64,000 bases of DNA. It comes from a candidate division TM6 bacterium GW2011_GWF2_32_72 (lineage in GTDB: Bacteria; Babelota; Babeliae; Babelales; GWF2-32-72). The translations under genes were made by a program, and so were the position numbers. Of the stretch, positions 36,721 through 45,372 are shown piece after piece. The notes under the pieces were generated by a model. That model ran no database searches, was not told the origin of the DNA, and saw only the letters and a program-made list of their open reading frames with translations. The DNA lies in contig LBON01000002.1 in assembly GCA_000989525.1 (NCBI GenBank), forward strand, positions 186,977-250,976. Direction: 5' to 3'. The stretch's first letter is position 1; the number at the start of each line of letters is the position of its first letter.

Positions 36721-37431
36721 TTATAAAATTGTATCTATAAAAGAAATTAAAAATGAAAATATAAATCGTTCCAAATCATTTATAAAAAACCAAATCAATG
36801 CAATCTGAATGGCCAAAATAATAAATAAATTTTGACGCTGTCTCATCAACCATCCACCCATATACACAACCATTACAGCGCGAAAACCTTCAATCAAAAA
36901 ATTAAAGGCCGCCAATAAAACATTCAGACTAAAAACACCCAACAAAAAAAAGATCGCGGCTATAGAAAACGAACTAATGCCAGGCAAAACGGAAGATAAA
37001 AGATTCATATCTAATTGATTTTGCATAACAGACAAAAAACAAACAGTTAATTGTTGCTTAGAAACCAATAAAACCAATAAAAATAAAGCGATCGCTGCCA
37101 AACAAAAATTACCTAATGCCCTACTTAAAAATACAAATAAAAGCTTAAAAGACTTCATTGGGTAAGTTATATTTAATGGATTAATCGGTGTTATCGCACC
37201 CCAACCAAATCCCCTTGGCAAACCACCAAAAACAAAATAAAAGAACATTCCTAGTGGATCAATATAACTTTGCCAAAAACCAACCGATCTACGATAAATA
37301 ATAGCTGTACTATCACCCAATAAATAAGCTACCCATCCTTGATACCATCCGGTTGCTACAACAGTTACTAAATAAACCCATGCGGAAATAATAAACCAAA
37401 TTAACCATTGCGAAGTGCCTAAAGAGACCAT
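36721..37431 (-). CDS. Catalytically dead M50 (site-2-protease-like) membrane protein
   Basis: Five or so membrane segments. The stretch GWVAYLLGDSTAIIYRRSVG, then SYIDPLGMFFYFVFG and GWGAITPINPLNI, aligns with the YwhC/Rip-type M50 proteases, whose consensus is HExxHAxxA...LGD.TA....R.TLNP..HIDPLG....GWAKPVPVNP. Here the HExxH is T27-G28-W29-Y30-Q31, the histidine of NPxxHIDP is Tyr56, and the C-terminal LDG is IEG. The fold is kept but all metal ligands are lost. AGGAG precedes the ATG. It starts the operon with tyrS and pgeF. It is likely a pseudoprotease that binds or regulates a partner; its function is unknown. Confidence 0.65.
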   Translation of the reverse strand: MVSLGTSQWLIWFIISAWVYLVTVVATGWYQGWVAYLLGDSTAIIYRRSVGFWQSYIDPLGMFFYFVFGGLPRGFGWGAITPINPLNITYPMKSFKLLFVFLSRALGNFCLAAIALFLLVLLVSKQQLTVCFLSVMQNQLDMNLLSSVLPGISSFSIAAIFFLLGVFSLNVLLAAFNFLIEGFRAVMVVYMGGWLMRQRQNLFIILAIQIALIWFFINDLERFIFSFLISFIDTIL

Positions 37432-37635
37432 GCTAAAAACTCCTAAAATAAAGAATTAATTAAAAATAAGTGTATGTGAAATCATCGGTATGGTCAATTT
37501 ACACAATATTTAAATCAACTTTAAAAAACACCGCAAAACAAAAGCTCTAGCAGCAAAACTGGCAAAAACAACAATTTTAAACTAGTATATTACTTTTGTT
37601 GTTGACCCATAAATTAAAGAAAAGCGGTAAAAATC

Positions 37636-40089
37636 ATGGATAAAAATTTTGATCATCTAAAATATCAAGAAGAACTAAAAAAATATTGGTCTAAAGAAAA
37701 AACTTACGATCGCAATAAACATGCAGGCCCTCTTTATAGTATAGATACTCCACCACCAACGGTTTCCGGTTCTTTACACATTGGTCACATCTTTTCTTAC
37801 ACTCACACAGATATTATAGCTAGATACAAAAGACTCAGCGGTTACTCTGTGTTTTATCCTTTTGGATTTGATGATAATGGCCTGCCCACAGAAAGATTCG
37901 TAGAAAAAAAACATAATATCAGTGCTCACTACATAAAAAGATCTGATTTTATAAAATTATGTGAAGAAGAAACTAAAACAACAGAAAAAGAATTTGAAAA
38001 TTTATGGCAAACAATGGGCCTTTCTGTTGATTGGAACTCATGTTATTCAACAATTTCTGCCCCCGTTAGAAAGATTTCTCAAGAATCATTCATAAGGCTT
38101 TTTGAAAAAGGTTTTGTTTATCGCAAAGAAGAACCAGCTCTTTATTGCACAACATGTCGAACTTCTATTGCTCAAGCAGATTTAGACGATTTAGAAGTTG
38201 CTACAACCTTTAATGACATTCAATTTACAAGTAAAGATGGTGAAAAATTAATTATAGGTACAACAAGACCAGAACTTCTTCCTTCTTGCGCTGCATTACT
38301 TTTCAATCCAGAAGATAAAAGATATCAACACCTCAAGGGCAAAACAGCTATTGTTCCTGTTTTTGAAAACGAAGTTCCAATTTTAGAAGATGAAAACGTT
38401 GATATAGAAAAAGGAACCGGCCTTGTAATGTGCTGCACATTCGGTGATAAAACGGATATAGAATGGTACAAAAAATTCAAACTTCCATACAGACAATCAA
38501 TTGGTCTTGACGGCAAATGGCTTGAAAGCACTGGCCCTCTTGCAGGATTAAGAGCCGTAAATGCTCGAACAAAAATTTTAGAAATTCTCGAAGAAAAAGG
38601 TCTTTTGCTCAACAAAAAACCAATAAAACATTCCGTTGGAATTCATGATAGATGCAAAAAAGAAATTGAATATCTTGCAATAAATCAATGGTTCCTAAAA
38701 ATTATTGAGCATAAAGATGAATTTATTAAATTGGCTGACAAAATAAAATGGTCACCAAATTTTATGAAATCAAGATACATTAACTGGGTTGAAAATCTTA
38801 ACTGGGATTGGTGCCTCTCTCGTCAAAGATTCTTTGGAATTCCATTCCCAGTGTGGCACTGTTTAAACTGCAACAAAGTAATTCTTGCCCCAATTAACAG
38901 TCTCCCAATTGATCCACAAGAACAAAAATTTGAAAAATGCCCATTCTGTTCTAGTTCAAACATAGAACCAGAAAAAGATATTATGGACACGTGGAATACT
39001 TCTTCTTTAACTCCTCAAATTTGTTTTGGACTTTTTAATAAAGACGCAAAATCATCTTTTACAGAAGATATTAAAAAATTTATGCCCATGAGCATGCGTC
39101 CACAAGCACACGACATAATAAGAACTTGGGCCTTTTATACAATAATTAAATCTTGGTTCCACAATCAAAACATACCGTGGGAAGAGATTGTTATCTCAGG
39201 ACACGTTTTAAGCGGTGAAAAAGAAAAAATATCCAAATCCAAAGGCAATGCTAATTTAACTCCGCAAGGATTACTAGAAAGCTTCCCTGCTGATGCGATC
39301 AGATTTTGGACAGCGGCAGGCGGACTAGGTTATGACATAGCTTTTTCAGAAAGCCAACTAAAAATAGGCCAAAAACTTGTAACCAAAATATGGAATGCAT
39401 TCCGATTCTGCAAAGAACATATCGATGAATATCAACCAACCAAAGCTCCTCATAATCTAGGTTTAGTTAATGAATGGATATTAGACCGAGCCGCAAATAT
39501 TTTTGAAACTTACAATAAAGATCTTGAAAAAAATGAGTTCGGATTAGCTCTAACTCATCTTGAAAAATTCTTTTGGTCAGATTTTTGCGATAACTACTTA
39601 GAATTAATTAAAGATCAAATGTTCAATCCTTCTGAATATCCAGCAGAAGAAATTAATGCAACCAGATACACCCTTTACAGTGTTGGTTTAAGCATATTGC
39701 AAATGTATGCACCATACATTCCGTACGTAACAGAAGCCATTTATCAAGATTTATACAAATCAAAGGTTCAAGTTGATTCAATTCATCAAACCAAATTCAA
39801 AGATGTTCAAACATCAAGTAAATTTCCACAAAGTAGTGCCAACATTAAAGTTGTTTTAGATATAATTGACCAGGTCAGAAAACTAAAAAGTGAAAACAAT
39901 TTGTCTTTAAAGACCGACCTTGCAAAAATTATTCTTCATGCCGTTTCTCCAGAAAATACAAAAATTATCAAGCAAGAAGAAAAACTCATAAAGGGTATTT
40001 CAAAAGCTAGTTTAATAGGATTTTCTAACGACCAACTAGAAACACCCACTATGGAACAAATGGATAAAACTTGGATTGCAAAGCTTTAA
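37636..40089 (+). CDS. valS: Valyl-tRNA synthetase
   Basis: A class I synthetase with editing domain. Visible motifs: PPPTVSGSLHIGHIFSYTHT (HIGH, at about residue 47), GFDDNGLPTERFVEKK, the editing region (IIGTTRPELLPSCAALLFNP), and KEKISKSKGNANLTPQG (KMSKS-like, about residue 531). The protein is 817 residues, much shorter than most bacterial ValRS (about 880-950), and the DDNGLPTE motif and compact form recall the archaeal/rickettsial type. It ends in a lysine-containing tail with no obvious long coiled coil. A candidate promoter is not clear; the upstream gap is about 200 bases. Confidence 0.95.
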   Translation: MDKNFDHLKYQEELKKYWSKEKTYDRNKHAGPLYSIDTPPPTVSGSLHIGHIFSYTHTDIIARYKRLSGYSVFYPFGFDDNGLPTERFVEKKHNISAHYIKRSDFIKLCEEETKTTEKEFENLWQTMGLSVDWNSCYSTISAPVRKISQESFIRLFEKGFVYRKEEPALYCTTCRTSIAQADLDDLEVATTFNDIQFTSKDGEKLIIGTTRPELLPSCAALLFNPEDKRYQHLKGKTAIVPVFENEVPILEDENVDIEKGTGLVMCCTFGDKTDIEWYKKFKLPYRQSIGLDGKWLESTGPLAGLRAVNARTKILEILEEKGLLLNKKPIKHSVGIHDRCKKEIEYLAINQWFLKIIEHKDEFIKLADKIKWSPNFMKSRYINWVENLNWDWCLSRQRFFGIPFPVWHCLNCNKVILAPINSLPIDPQEQKFEKCPFCSSSNIEPEKDIMDTWNTSSLTPQICFGLFNKDAKSSFTEDIKKFMPMSMRPQAHDIIRTWAFYTIIKSWFHNQNIPWEEIVISGHVLSGEKEKISKSKGNANLTPQGLLESFPADAIRFWTAAGGLGYDIAFSESQLKIGQKLVTKIWNAFRFCKEHIDEYQPTKAPHNLGLVNEWILDRAANIFETYNKDLEKNEFGLALTHLEKFFWSDFCDNYLELIKDQMFNPSEYPAEEINATRYTLYSVGLSILQMYAPYIPYVTEAIYQDLYKSKVQVDSIHQTKFKDVQTSSKFPQSSANIKVVLDIIDQVRKLKSENNLSLKTDLAKIILHAVSPENTKIIKQEEKLIKGISKASLIGFSNDQLETPTMEQMDKTWIAKL

Positions 40090-40103
40090 AAAAAGGAATT
40101 TTT

Positions 40104-40352
40104 ATGAAATTTTTATTATTTTTAACTGTTTTAAGCATATCCTCTCTTACAAGTTGTAGTGAAACAGAATTTATAGAAAGAACGGACATAAAACCTTCCA
40201 TCATCACAATAAATTTAACCACTCCTCACGGTAACCTTAAAGAACTTAGATCATCACCAAGGACTGAAGTGATCAACAATCTTATAAAAATATTGGTTAC
40301 AGAAGTATGTCAAGAGCTTCAAAAGGAAAAAGATTTTTTGGAGCAACAATGA
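40104..40352 (+). CDS. Small lipoprotein
   Basis: The 82-residue protein begins with MKFLLFLTVLSISSLTSC, a signal with lipobox L-T-S-C. The rest is polar with no known motif. The ATG at 40104 has AAAAGGAA upstream; a longer in-frame start at 40071 lies inside valS and would disrupt the lipobox. Its stop overlaps the ybeY start (ATGA). It lies 14 bases after valS. Function unknown. Confidence 0.65.
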   Translation: MKFLLFLTVLSISSLTSCSETEFIERTDIKPSIITINLTTPHGNLKELRSSPRTEVINNLIKILVTEVCQELQKEKDFLEQQ

Positions 40353-40795
40353 TATTAATAAAAAATCGAATAATAAAAATTAAAATAAATCAAAACAAAA
40401 TCAAAAAATCCATTCAAACAATATTAGATCATCTTAAATATAATAATTTTGATATTGGAATTTTATTTACAACAAACGCAACCATTCAACAATATAATAA
40501 TCAATACCGAAAAAAAAATACCCCAACAGATGTACTTTCTTTCCCTTTTCACACAGATTTAAAAGCTGGAAAAAAAATAAAAGTTTTAAATGAAACTGAT
40601 AAAAATCTAGGGGATATAATTATTTCTTTAGAACGAGTTCAAAAGGATGCTAACGAACTAGAAACACCATTTGAAAAACATTTAAATAGAATCCTAGTTC
40701 ATGGAATTTGTCATTTAATCGGATACGACCATCTAAAAGACACTGACTATAAAATAATGCAGGCCAAAGAAAACCAATTGCTCAAACTAATTTAA
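40349..40795 (+). CDS. ybeY: Endoribonuclease YbeY
   Basis: YbeY is a zinc RNase required for rRNA maturation and ribosome quality control. The key motif is RILVHGICHLIGYDH, giving the three zinc-binding histidines (H-G-x-x-H-x5-H), and LSFPF occurs upstream. The ATG at 40349 overlaps the lipoprotein stop as ATGA, so the start is well supported; a longer reading frame from 40307 is less likely. Length 148 residues is typical. The order valS-lipoprotein-ybeY suggests one transcript. Confidence 0.93.
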   Translation: MILIKNRIIKIKINQNKIKKSIQTILDHLKYNNFDIGILFTTNATIQQYNNQYRKKNTPTDVLSFPFHTDLKAGKKIKVLNETDKNLGDIIISLERVQKDANELETPFEKHLNRILVHGICHLIGYDHLKDTDYKIMQAKENQLLKLI

Positions 40796-40912
40796 CAACA
40801 AATTCATCAAATTGAGTAGCTTAATATCACAAAAAACCTACCCACTTGCTTTAAATTAAATTTAATTTACACTTAAAACAAACAATATATTTTAATTTTA
40901 ACAGAGGTTTTT

Positions 40913-41287
40913 ATGAAAAGAATATTATTCGCAACATCATTAATGACTTGCTTATTTTTTAATCAAACAAATTGCAGTGAATCACAATTACAGGAAATAA
41001 ATGCAAAAATAAACGAAGTTAGCTATCAAATTAAGTCCGTTAAAGCACAACTTGAATATATTGACAAGACAAAAGAGAATTTGGCGTACCGTCAATTGTT
41101 ATATTCTATGTTCGGTGAAGGCTATACCCTTCCAGAAACTGACGAATGTGTAGAAACAGCAATACAAATCTGTATTAATAAAAAATTCACACTAGACGGA
41201 CCATCATTTACCGAACTTATTGAATTATACAAAAAGCTTAATAAATCAAAACAGGAAATATTATCTAATTTAGGAACCAGCTATTAA
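40913..41287 (+). CDS. Small secreted protein with a coiled coil
   Basis: A signal peptide (ILFATSLMTCLFFNQTNCSE) is followed by a predicted coiled coil (ESQLQEINAKINEVSYQIKS and on to LEYID) and a helical C-terminal part with two Cys. Length 124 residues. GAGG precedes the ATG. The stop is two bases from the convergent prs-like gene, so there is no room for a terminator between them. The function is unknown; a periplasmic or secreted helper is all that can be said. Confidence 0.6.
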   Translation: MKRILFATSLMTCLFFNQTNCSESQLQEINAKINEVSYQIKSVKAQLEYIDKTKENLAYRQLLYSMFGEGYTLPETDECVETAIQICINKKFTLDGPSFTELIELYKKLNKSKQEILSNLGTSY

Positions 41288-41289
41288 TT

Positions 41290-42138
41290 CTAACCGATAA
41301 GGTATCGTTCCAAGAAGTTTGTCAAATTTAATAACTCAATTTTACATGATTTACCGAATTGATTAGGCAAGCTATTGGTAACAAAAACATCTTCTAAATA
41401 GCTAGATTCAATTTTTTGTTTAGCACTATCAATAAATAAACCATGTGTAGCTATAGCACATATATTTATTGGCCTATATTTCCAAAGAAGTTCTGTTGCT
41501 GCAATCAATGTCGAACCTGTAGAAATCATATCGTCAGCAACTAGAATTTTTTTATCTTTTATATTTATTGGTAGATCATCTAATCTAACCGTTTTATCGT
41601 CAATTCTACTTTTTTCTAAAATTATATAATCCCTTTTACACTCTTTTGCCAATGTAGAAACAAATGTTTTGGCACCTTTGTCTGGCGCAATAATCACATC
41701 ACTTTCCAAAGCTATAGGAATATATAAATCATACGGAATTATTTCTGTATATGTTAGCCAATTGTGCAATCTAGTAGAATGTGGATGCAAAATCAAAATC
41801 TTGTTCAAATTAAATTGCTCTAATTTTTCTGCTAAAAACTGTGCTGCAGCAGCTTCATTATTTTCCGGATGATCCTGACGAGCATATCCAAAATAAGTTA
41901 TCAACAAATTAATTATTGCTCCCTGGTTCTTTAATACATCCAGTAAGAAAAATAATTCTAACCAATTTTCTGCTGGAGCCTCTGTTGAGGCCAAAACCCA
42001 AACAATTTTACCTGCAACATCTTCTTTAACCGTTATACGAAATTCTCCATCTGCAAATCTTGTAAAATCAATTTTACCTCTTTGAATATTCATTTTTTCC
42101 GCCAAATGCTCGGCAGACCTTGTGTTAAATAAAATCAT
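41290..42138 (-). CDS. prs: Ribose-phosphate pyrophosphokinase-like protein
   Basis: PRPP synthase makes 5-phosphoribosyl diphosphate from ribose 5-phosphate and ATP. The PRPP-binding loop KILVADDMISTGSTLIAA is clear, as are TRFADGEFRITV and YFGYARQDH in the N-terminal half. The protein has 282 residues, shorter than typical class I (about 315), and lacks the usual RQDRK (here RQDHPENN), so it could be a divergent or class III-like enzyme. The start overlaps by one base the stop of a PRTase gene (TAATG), implying coupling. In a reduced genome this could feed the salvage PRTase beside it. Confidence 0.75.
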   Translation of the reverse strand: MILFNTRSAEHLAEKMNIQRGKIDFTRFADGEFRITVKEDVAGKIVWVLASTEAPAENWLELFFLLDVLKNQGAIINLLITYFGYARQDHPENNEAAAAQFLAEKLEQFNLNKILILHPHSTRLHNWLTYTEIIPYDLYIPIALESDVIIAPDKGAKTFVSTLAKECKRDYIILEKSRIDDKTVRLDDLPINIKDKKILVADDMISTGSTLIAATELLWKYRPINICAIATHGLFIDSAKQKIESSYLEDVFVTNSLPNQFGKSCKIELLNLTNFLERYLIG

Positions 42139-42770
42139 TAACGAGATTCCTTTAAAAGAGTGATTGCGTCATCATCATCCACCTGATCAAAATTCCTATA
42201 AAATTGGCCAATTGCCATCAAATTTTCAGGAACATCTAAATAAACAACTTTATCAGCCAGTGCATTTATTTCTAACAACGAATCTTCGGCTACAACTGGC
42301 ACTGCCACAACAATTTCCTTAACATTTTTATTTCTTAAAGCTTCAATAGCACCCTTAATTGTATTGCCCGTTGCAATGCCATCATCTACCAAAATTATAG
42401 TTTTATTTTTTAATTCAATTGGATGAATATCTTGATAATATTTAGAATATCGTTGTCGTAAAAGATCTTTTATTTTTTTGGCTTCTTGATAAATATAACT
42501 TTCTGGAATATTCGCACGTTCAATAATAATTGGATCAACAAAAATATCTGATTCACTTACATAACCAATAGCAAGTTCTGAACGACCAGGAAATGCAAGT
42601 TTTTTTGTAAACACAACATCCATAGGTAAATTTAATCTTTTTGCAAGAACAGCACCAATCTGCAAAGCACCTCTTGGTATTGCAACAATAACAACATCTT
42701 TTTTATTTTTATATTCTTGAAGTTCTTTTGCTAATTTTTCACCGGCATCAAAACGATTTTCAAAAATCAT
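42138..42770 (-). CDS. Phosphoribosyltransferase (COG1926 type)
   Basis: A type I PRTase fold with PRPP loop NKTIILVDDGIATGNTIKGA and hood region VVIVAIPRGALQIGAVLAKR. N-terminal FENRFDAGEKLAKEL is typical of the COG1926 group of unknown substrate, often found in bacteria with salvage genes. I place the start at the ATG at 42770 because AAAGGA lies just upstream; the earlier in-frame ATG at 42794 lacks a site. It is co-transcribed with the prs-like gene, and probably with trmH upstream (33 bases away). Base substrate unknown. Confidence 0.8.
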   Translation of the reverse strand: MIFENRFDAGEKLAKELQEYKNKKDVVIVAIPRGALQIGAVLAKRLNLPMDVVFTKKLAFPGRSELAIGYVSESDIFVDPIIIERANIPESYIYQEAKKIKDLLRQRYSKYYQDIHPIELKNKTIILVDDGIATGNTIKGAIEALRNKNVKEIVVAVPVVAEDSLLEINALADKVVYLDVPENLMAIGQFYRNFDQVDDDDAITLLKESR

Positions 42771-42803
42771 TATTTTTCCTTTTTTGGAAATCAAATTCTT
42801 ATT

Positions 42804-43490
42804 TTATTTAGATTTAAAAAATAATTTTTCATACCCTGCAGCACCAACAACAACCTTCCTAAACCAATCTAACTGAAGGTCAATCAACTCTTCTTCACCA
42901 AATTGCCATGGCCGATGCTCCTTCCTCATTCTTGAGGTTAAATCATAAAGACAAATTGCAGCGCAAACAGATATATTCAAACTTTCTGAAAATCCATACA
43001 TAGGAATTTTAACGTACTCATCAGCAAGACTTATTGCTTTTTCAGTCAACCCAGTTTCTTCTGTACCAAACAATAGAGCTGTTTTTTGATCAATTTTTAA
43101 ATCAGACAGATTACAATCTTTGGTATGAGGTGTGGTTGCCACTATCTTGTAACCATTTTTTTTTAAATCTAAAATACAATTTTCTATATTAGATTTTTCA
43201 GGGGCATTATATCGTTTTAAATCCACCCACTTAGTTGAACCAAGCGCAACATTATCATTAACTGTAAGCATATTTTTCTGCTCAACGATATACAAATCTT
43301 GAATGCCAAAAACGTCACAAGTTCGAACAACAGCACTTGCATTGTGGGCTTGATATATATCTTCCAAAACAAGTGTTAAGTAACGAGTTCTTTCTTTGCT
43401 AACTTCAAGAATTTTTTCTATTTTATTTTTCGTAGCATGCAAAGAAAGGTGTGCTATCAAATCTTTCTTTTGCTGTAAATTCAAAGTCAC
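42804..43490 (-). CDS. trmH: SpoU/TrmH family RNA 2'-O-methyltransferase
   Basis: SPOUT enzymes methylate ribose 2'-OH of tRNA or rRNA. The signature motifs are HNASAVVRTCDVFGI (motif 1), ALLFGTEETGLTEKAIS (motif 2) and IPMYGFSESLNISVCAAICL (motif 3, with the knot-forming loop). The C-terminal W-rich tail suits TrmH (tRNA Gm18). 228 residues is typical. The start is GTG at 43490, overlapping the nitroreductase stop as GTGA. Confidence 0.85.
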   Translation of the reverse strand: MTLNLQQKKDLIAHLSLHATKNKIEKILEVSKERTRYLTLVLEDIYQAHNASAVVRTCDVFGIQDLYIVEQKNMLTVNDNVALGSTKWVDLKRYNAPEKSNIENCILDLKKNGYKIVATTPHTKDCNLSDLKIDQKTALLFGTEETGLTEKAISLADEYVKIPMYGFSESLNISVCAAICLYDLTSRMRKEHRPWQFGEEELIDLQLDWFRKVVVGAAGYEKLFFKSK

Positions 43491-44062
43491 TTTTTAAAAT
43501 TCCCTTCAAAAACAAATTCTTCTATCTTTTTTCTATCCGACATTTCTTCACGTTCTTGAAGTTCTTTTGATAAATCTTCTTTTTTACCTGGTTTGCCAAC
43601 AGCATACATGGCCAAAATTGTATAATCTTCCGGGATACCTAAAACTTCACGTGATTTATCATAATCAAAGCCTTCCATGCCGTGAACAACCAAACCATTT
43701 AAAAAACCCTGTAAAGAGAAATTTTCAGAGGCCGCACCCGCATCTAATTCATGCGTTCTAGATGGTTTATCATTATATTCAAATTTTTTTCTAGAAATTA
43801 ACAAGACCAAAGCGGCTGCATTTTTTGCCCATTGCTTATTAAAATCAACTAATAAATCAAAAAATTTACTCCAATTTTTTGAATCTCTTTTTGCATAAAT
43901 AAATCGCCATGGTTGATTATTATAAGAAGAAGGTGCCCAACGCGCAGCTTCAAATAAAGACATCAATTCAAAATCTGTAATTGATTCGCCTGACATTGCT
44001 CTTGGTGACCATCGATTAATAAATAAATCTGCCACCTTAAACGGTGCAACTCTTTTTACCAT
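43487..44062 (-). CDS. Nitroreductase family protein
   Basis: Flavin (FMN)-dependent oxidoreductase fold. The family pattern is visible: NRWSPRAMSGESITDFEL then EAARWAPSSYNNQPWRFIY (FMN-binding). The C-terminal half contains ILAMYAVGKPGKKEDLS. Length 191 residues is typical. The substrate is unknown. GGGAG lies upstream of the ATG. It begins a tight minus-strand unit with trmH, PRTase and prs-like genes (overlap 4, gap 33, overlap 1), so these are probably one transcript. Confidence 0.85.
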   Translation of the reverse strand: MVKRVAPFKVADLFINRWSPRAMSGESITDFELMSLFEAARWAPSSYNNQPWRFIYAKRDSKNWSKFFDLLVDFNKQWAKNAAALVLLISRKKFEYNDKPSRTHELDAGAASENFSLQGFLNGLVVHGMEGFDYDKSREVLGIPEDYTILAMYAVGKPGKKEDLSKELQEREEMSDRKKIEEFVFEGNFKK

Positions 44063-44140
44063 TACACTCTCCCATTATTAAAAAGTATGTAAAAAATAGT
44101 TATCGATAACCAAAAAAGAAAAATACAATATCATTCCTAC

Positions 44141-44686
44141 TTAACTTAAAAAACCACCTACCGGCCAAGGATTTGCAAAATCCAGATGGTAATCATTTAA
44201 ATTCTTATGATGAACTAAAAATCTAACATTTTGCAAATCAACTTTATTTTGACGCAAAGTTTTTAATAATCCTTCCACAAGCATCCACTTTTCATAAACA
44301 CATAGTTCTTTGTTAAAGGGATTTCTGTCAAGAGAAATGTAAGCCAAATTGCCAGAAGAATTTAACCAAATGGATTCTACAGATATTTTTCTATCTAAAG
44401 CACTTTCTTCATCAACTAACGTAAACCAACTATTGATAAGGTATTTAATATTTTCGGCTTTGTTTTCTGACCAAATCAATTCGACATCTTCTTTGCACCA
44501 ATTTTCATCTTTCCAATAAATAATTTGAACATTTTTTTTCTGAACATTTGGTGTTTGTGAACATATCTCAAACTCTTTTGAATCTGAAAAAAAATTTAAA
44601 ATTATAAATTCCTTGTAGTAAAGGAAAAAAAACATCCCAAACAACAAGCAAAAAAAGGATGTAATTCCATAAAAAATAGGTTTCAT
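44141..44686 (-). CDS. Membrane-anchored GerMN-like protein
   Basis: One N-terminal membrane helix (about residues 8-28) is followed by a 150-residue extracytoplasmic domain. Its pattern (NIKYLINSWFT, ISVESIWLNSSGNLAYISLD, MLVEGLLKTLRQN, LQNVRFLVHH) matches GerMN-like domains, which in sporulation and lipoprotein families are beta-sandwich/helix modules, often next to amidases. The ATG overlaps the upstream amidase-like stop (ATGA). The identification is from pattern only. Function is probably linked to the cell wall, as the neighbour suggests. Confidence 0.5.
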   Translation of the reverse strand: MKPIFYGITSFFCLLFGMFFFLYYKEFIILNFFSDSKEFEICSQTPNVQKKNVQIIYWKDENWCKEDVELIWSENKAENIKYLINSWFTLVDEESALDRKISVESIWLNSSGNLAYISLDRNPFNKELCVYEKWMLVEGLLKTLRQNKVDLQNVRFLVHHKNLNDYHLDFANPWPVGGFLS

Positions 44687-45372
44687 AAAAGGGCCTCAAA
44701 TATTATTGGGTGCAAGGAATTACAAACTACAGAAACATAATCTTGCCAGCCTTTTTGCTTACTAATTCCAATTTCCAAAGCCAAAGCTGGAGCTAAAATT
44801 CCCACTAATGGTTTAAAAGGTAAGCCATAAAAACCCTTAAATACAAATCTTTGATTTCTAGATTCCTTTTCTAAAGACAATCTAAATTTTTGCCCCCAAT
44901 TTTTAGTTACATTAATGTTTTTCAAATGGGCTTGATCATATGGCTGAAAACATAATTCAGACCAATCCTTTTGCCAAAAATCTGTTACCGGGTTAGAAAC
45001 AAATTGATATAAAAAGATTTTTGAGACATCGTCTTTTTTAAAAAATAAATTAATATTTAAAAATAAATCAACCTCTAACCGATTAGCAAAAGAAGCATTC
45101 TGCAAAGGTTCTAAAGACTCACCCGCAAATCGAGAAAGCACAACCCTTATTTGTGGATACCTACTTTCCAATTCTTTTTTTAAACTTTCTGCAAATTGTA
45201 AAGTCACTCCACGCTCGAATGTATCATCTATAACCCTTCCTGGAGTTTTTGCATCACCAGCAGGATCTAACATAATAGAAAATATTTTACTTTGCTGTGC
45301 CCATGGATTTAAATTTAGAGCCAAAATAGACTGTGAAAAAATAAGTAAAAAAAATAAATTTATTAAACGCAT
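44683..45372 (-). CDS. Degenerate N-acetylmuramoyl-L-alanine amidase (Amidase_3-like)
   Basis: A signal peptide (LFFLLIFSQSILA) precedes a 200-residue domain with the Amidase_3 layout: IMLDPAGDAKTPGRV (DPGHGG position), ERGVTLQFAESLKKELESR, RVVLSRFA (V-L-TR), FANRLEVDLFLNINLFF (R..AN...D.FISIH.N) and ALALEIGIS (LVELGFLSN). Zinc and catalytic Glu residues (Glu53 and the C-terminal Glu) remain, but both zinc histidines are gone: DPGHGG is DPAGDA and SIHAN is NINLF. Amidase activity is therefore unlikely. It may instead bind peptidoglycan or regulate a partner. It overlaps recD2 by 10 bases and the GerMN-like gene by 4. Confidence 0.6.
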   Translation of the reverse strand: MRLINLFFLLIFSQSILALNLNPWAQQSKIFSIMLDPAGDAKTPGRVIDDTFERGVTLQFAESLKKELESRYPQIRVVLSRFAGESLEPLQNASFANRLEVDLFLNINLFFKKDDVSKIFLYQFVSNPVTDFWQKDWSELCFQPYDQAHLKNINVTKNWGQKFRLSLEKESRNQRFVFKGFYGLPFKPLVGILAPALALEIGISKQKGWQDYVSVVCNSLHPIIFEALL

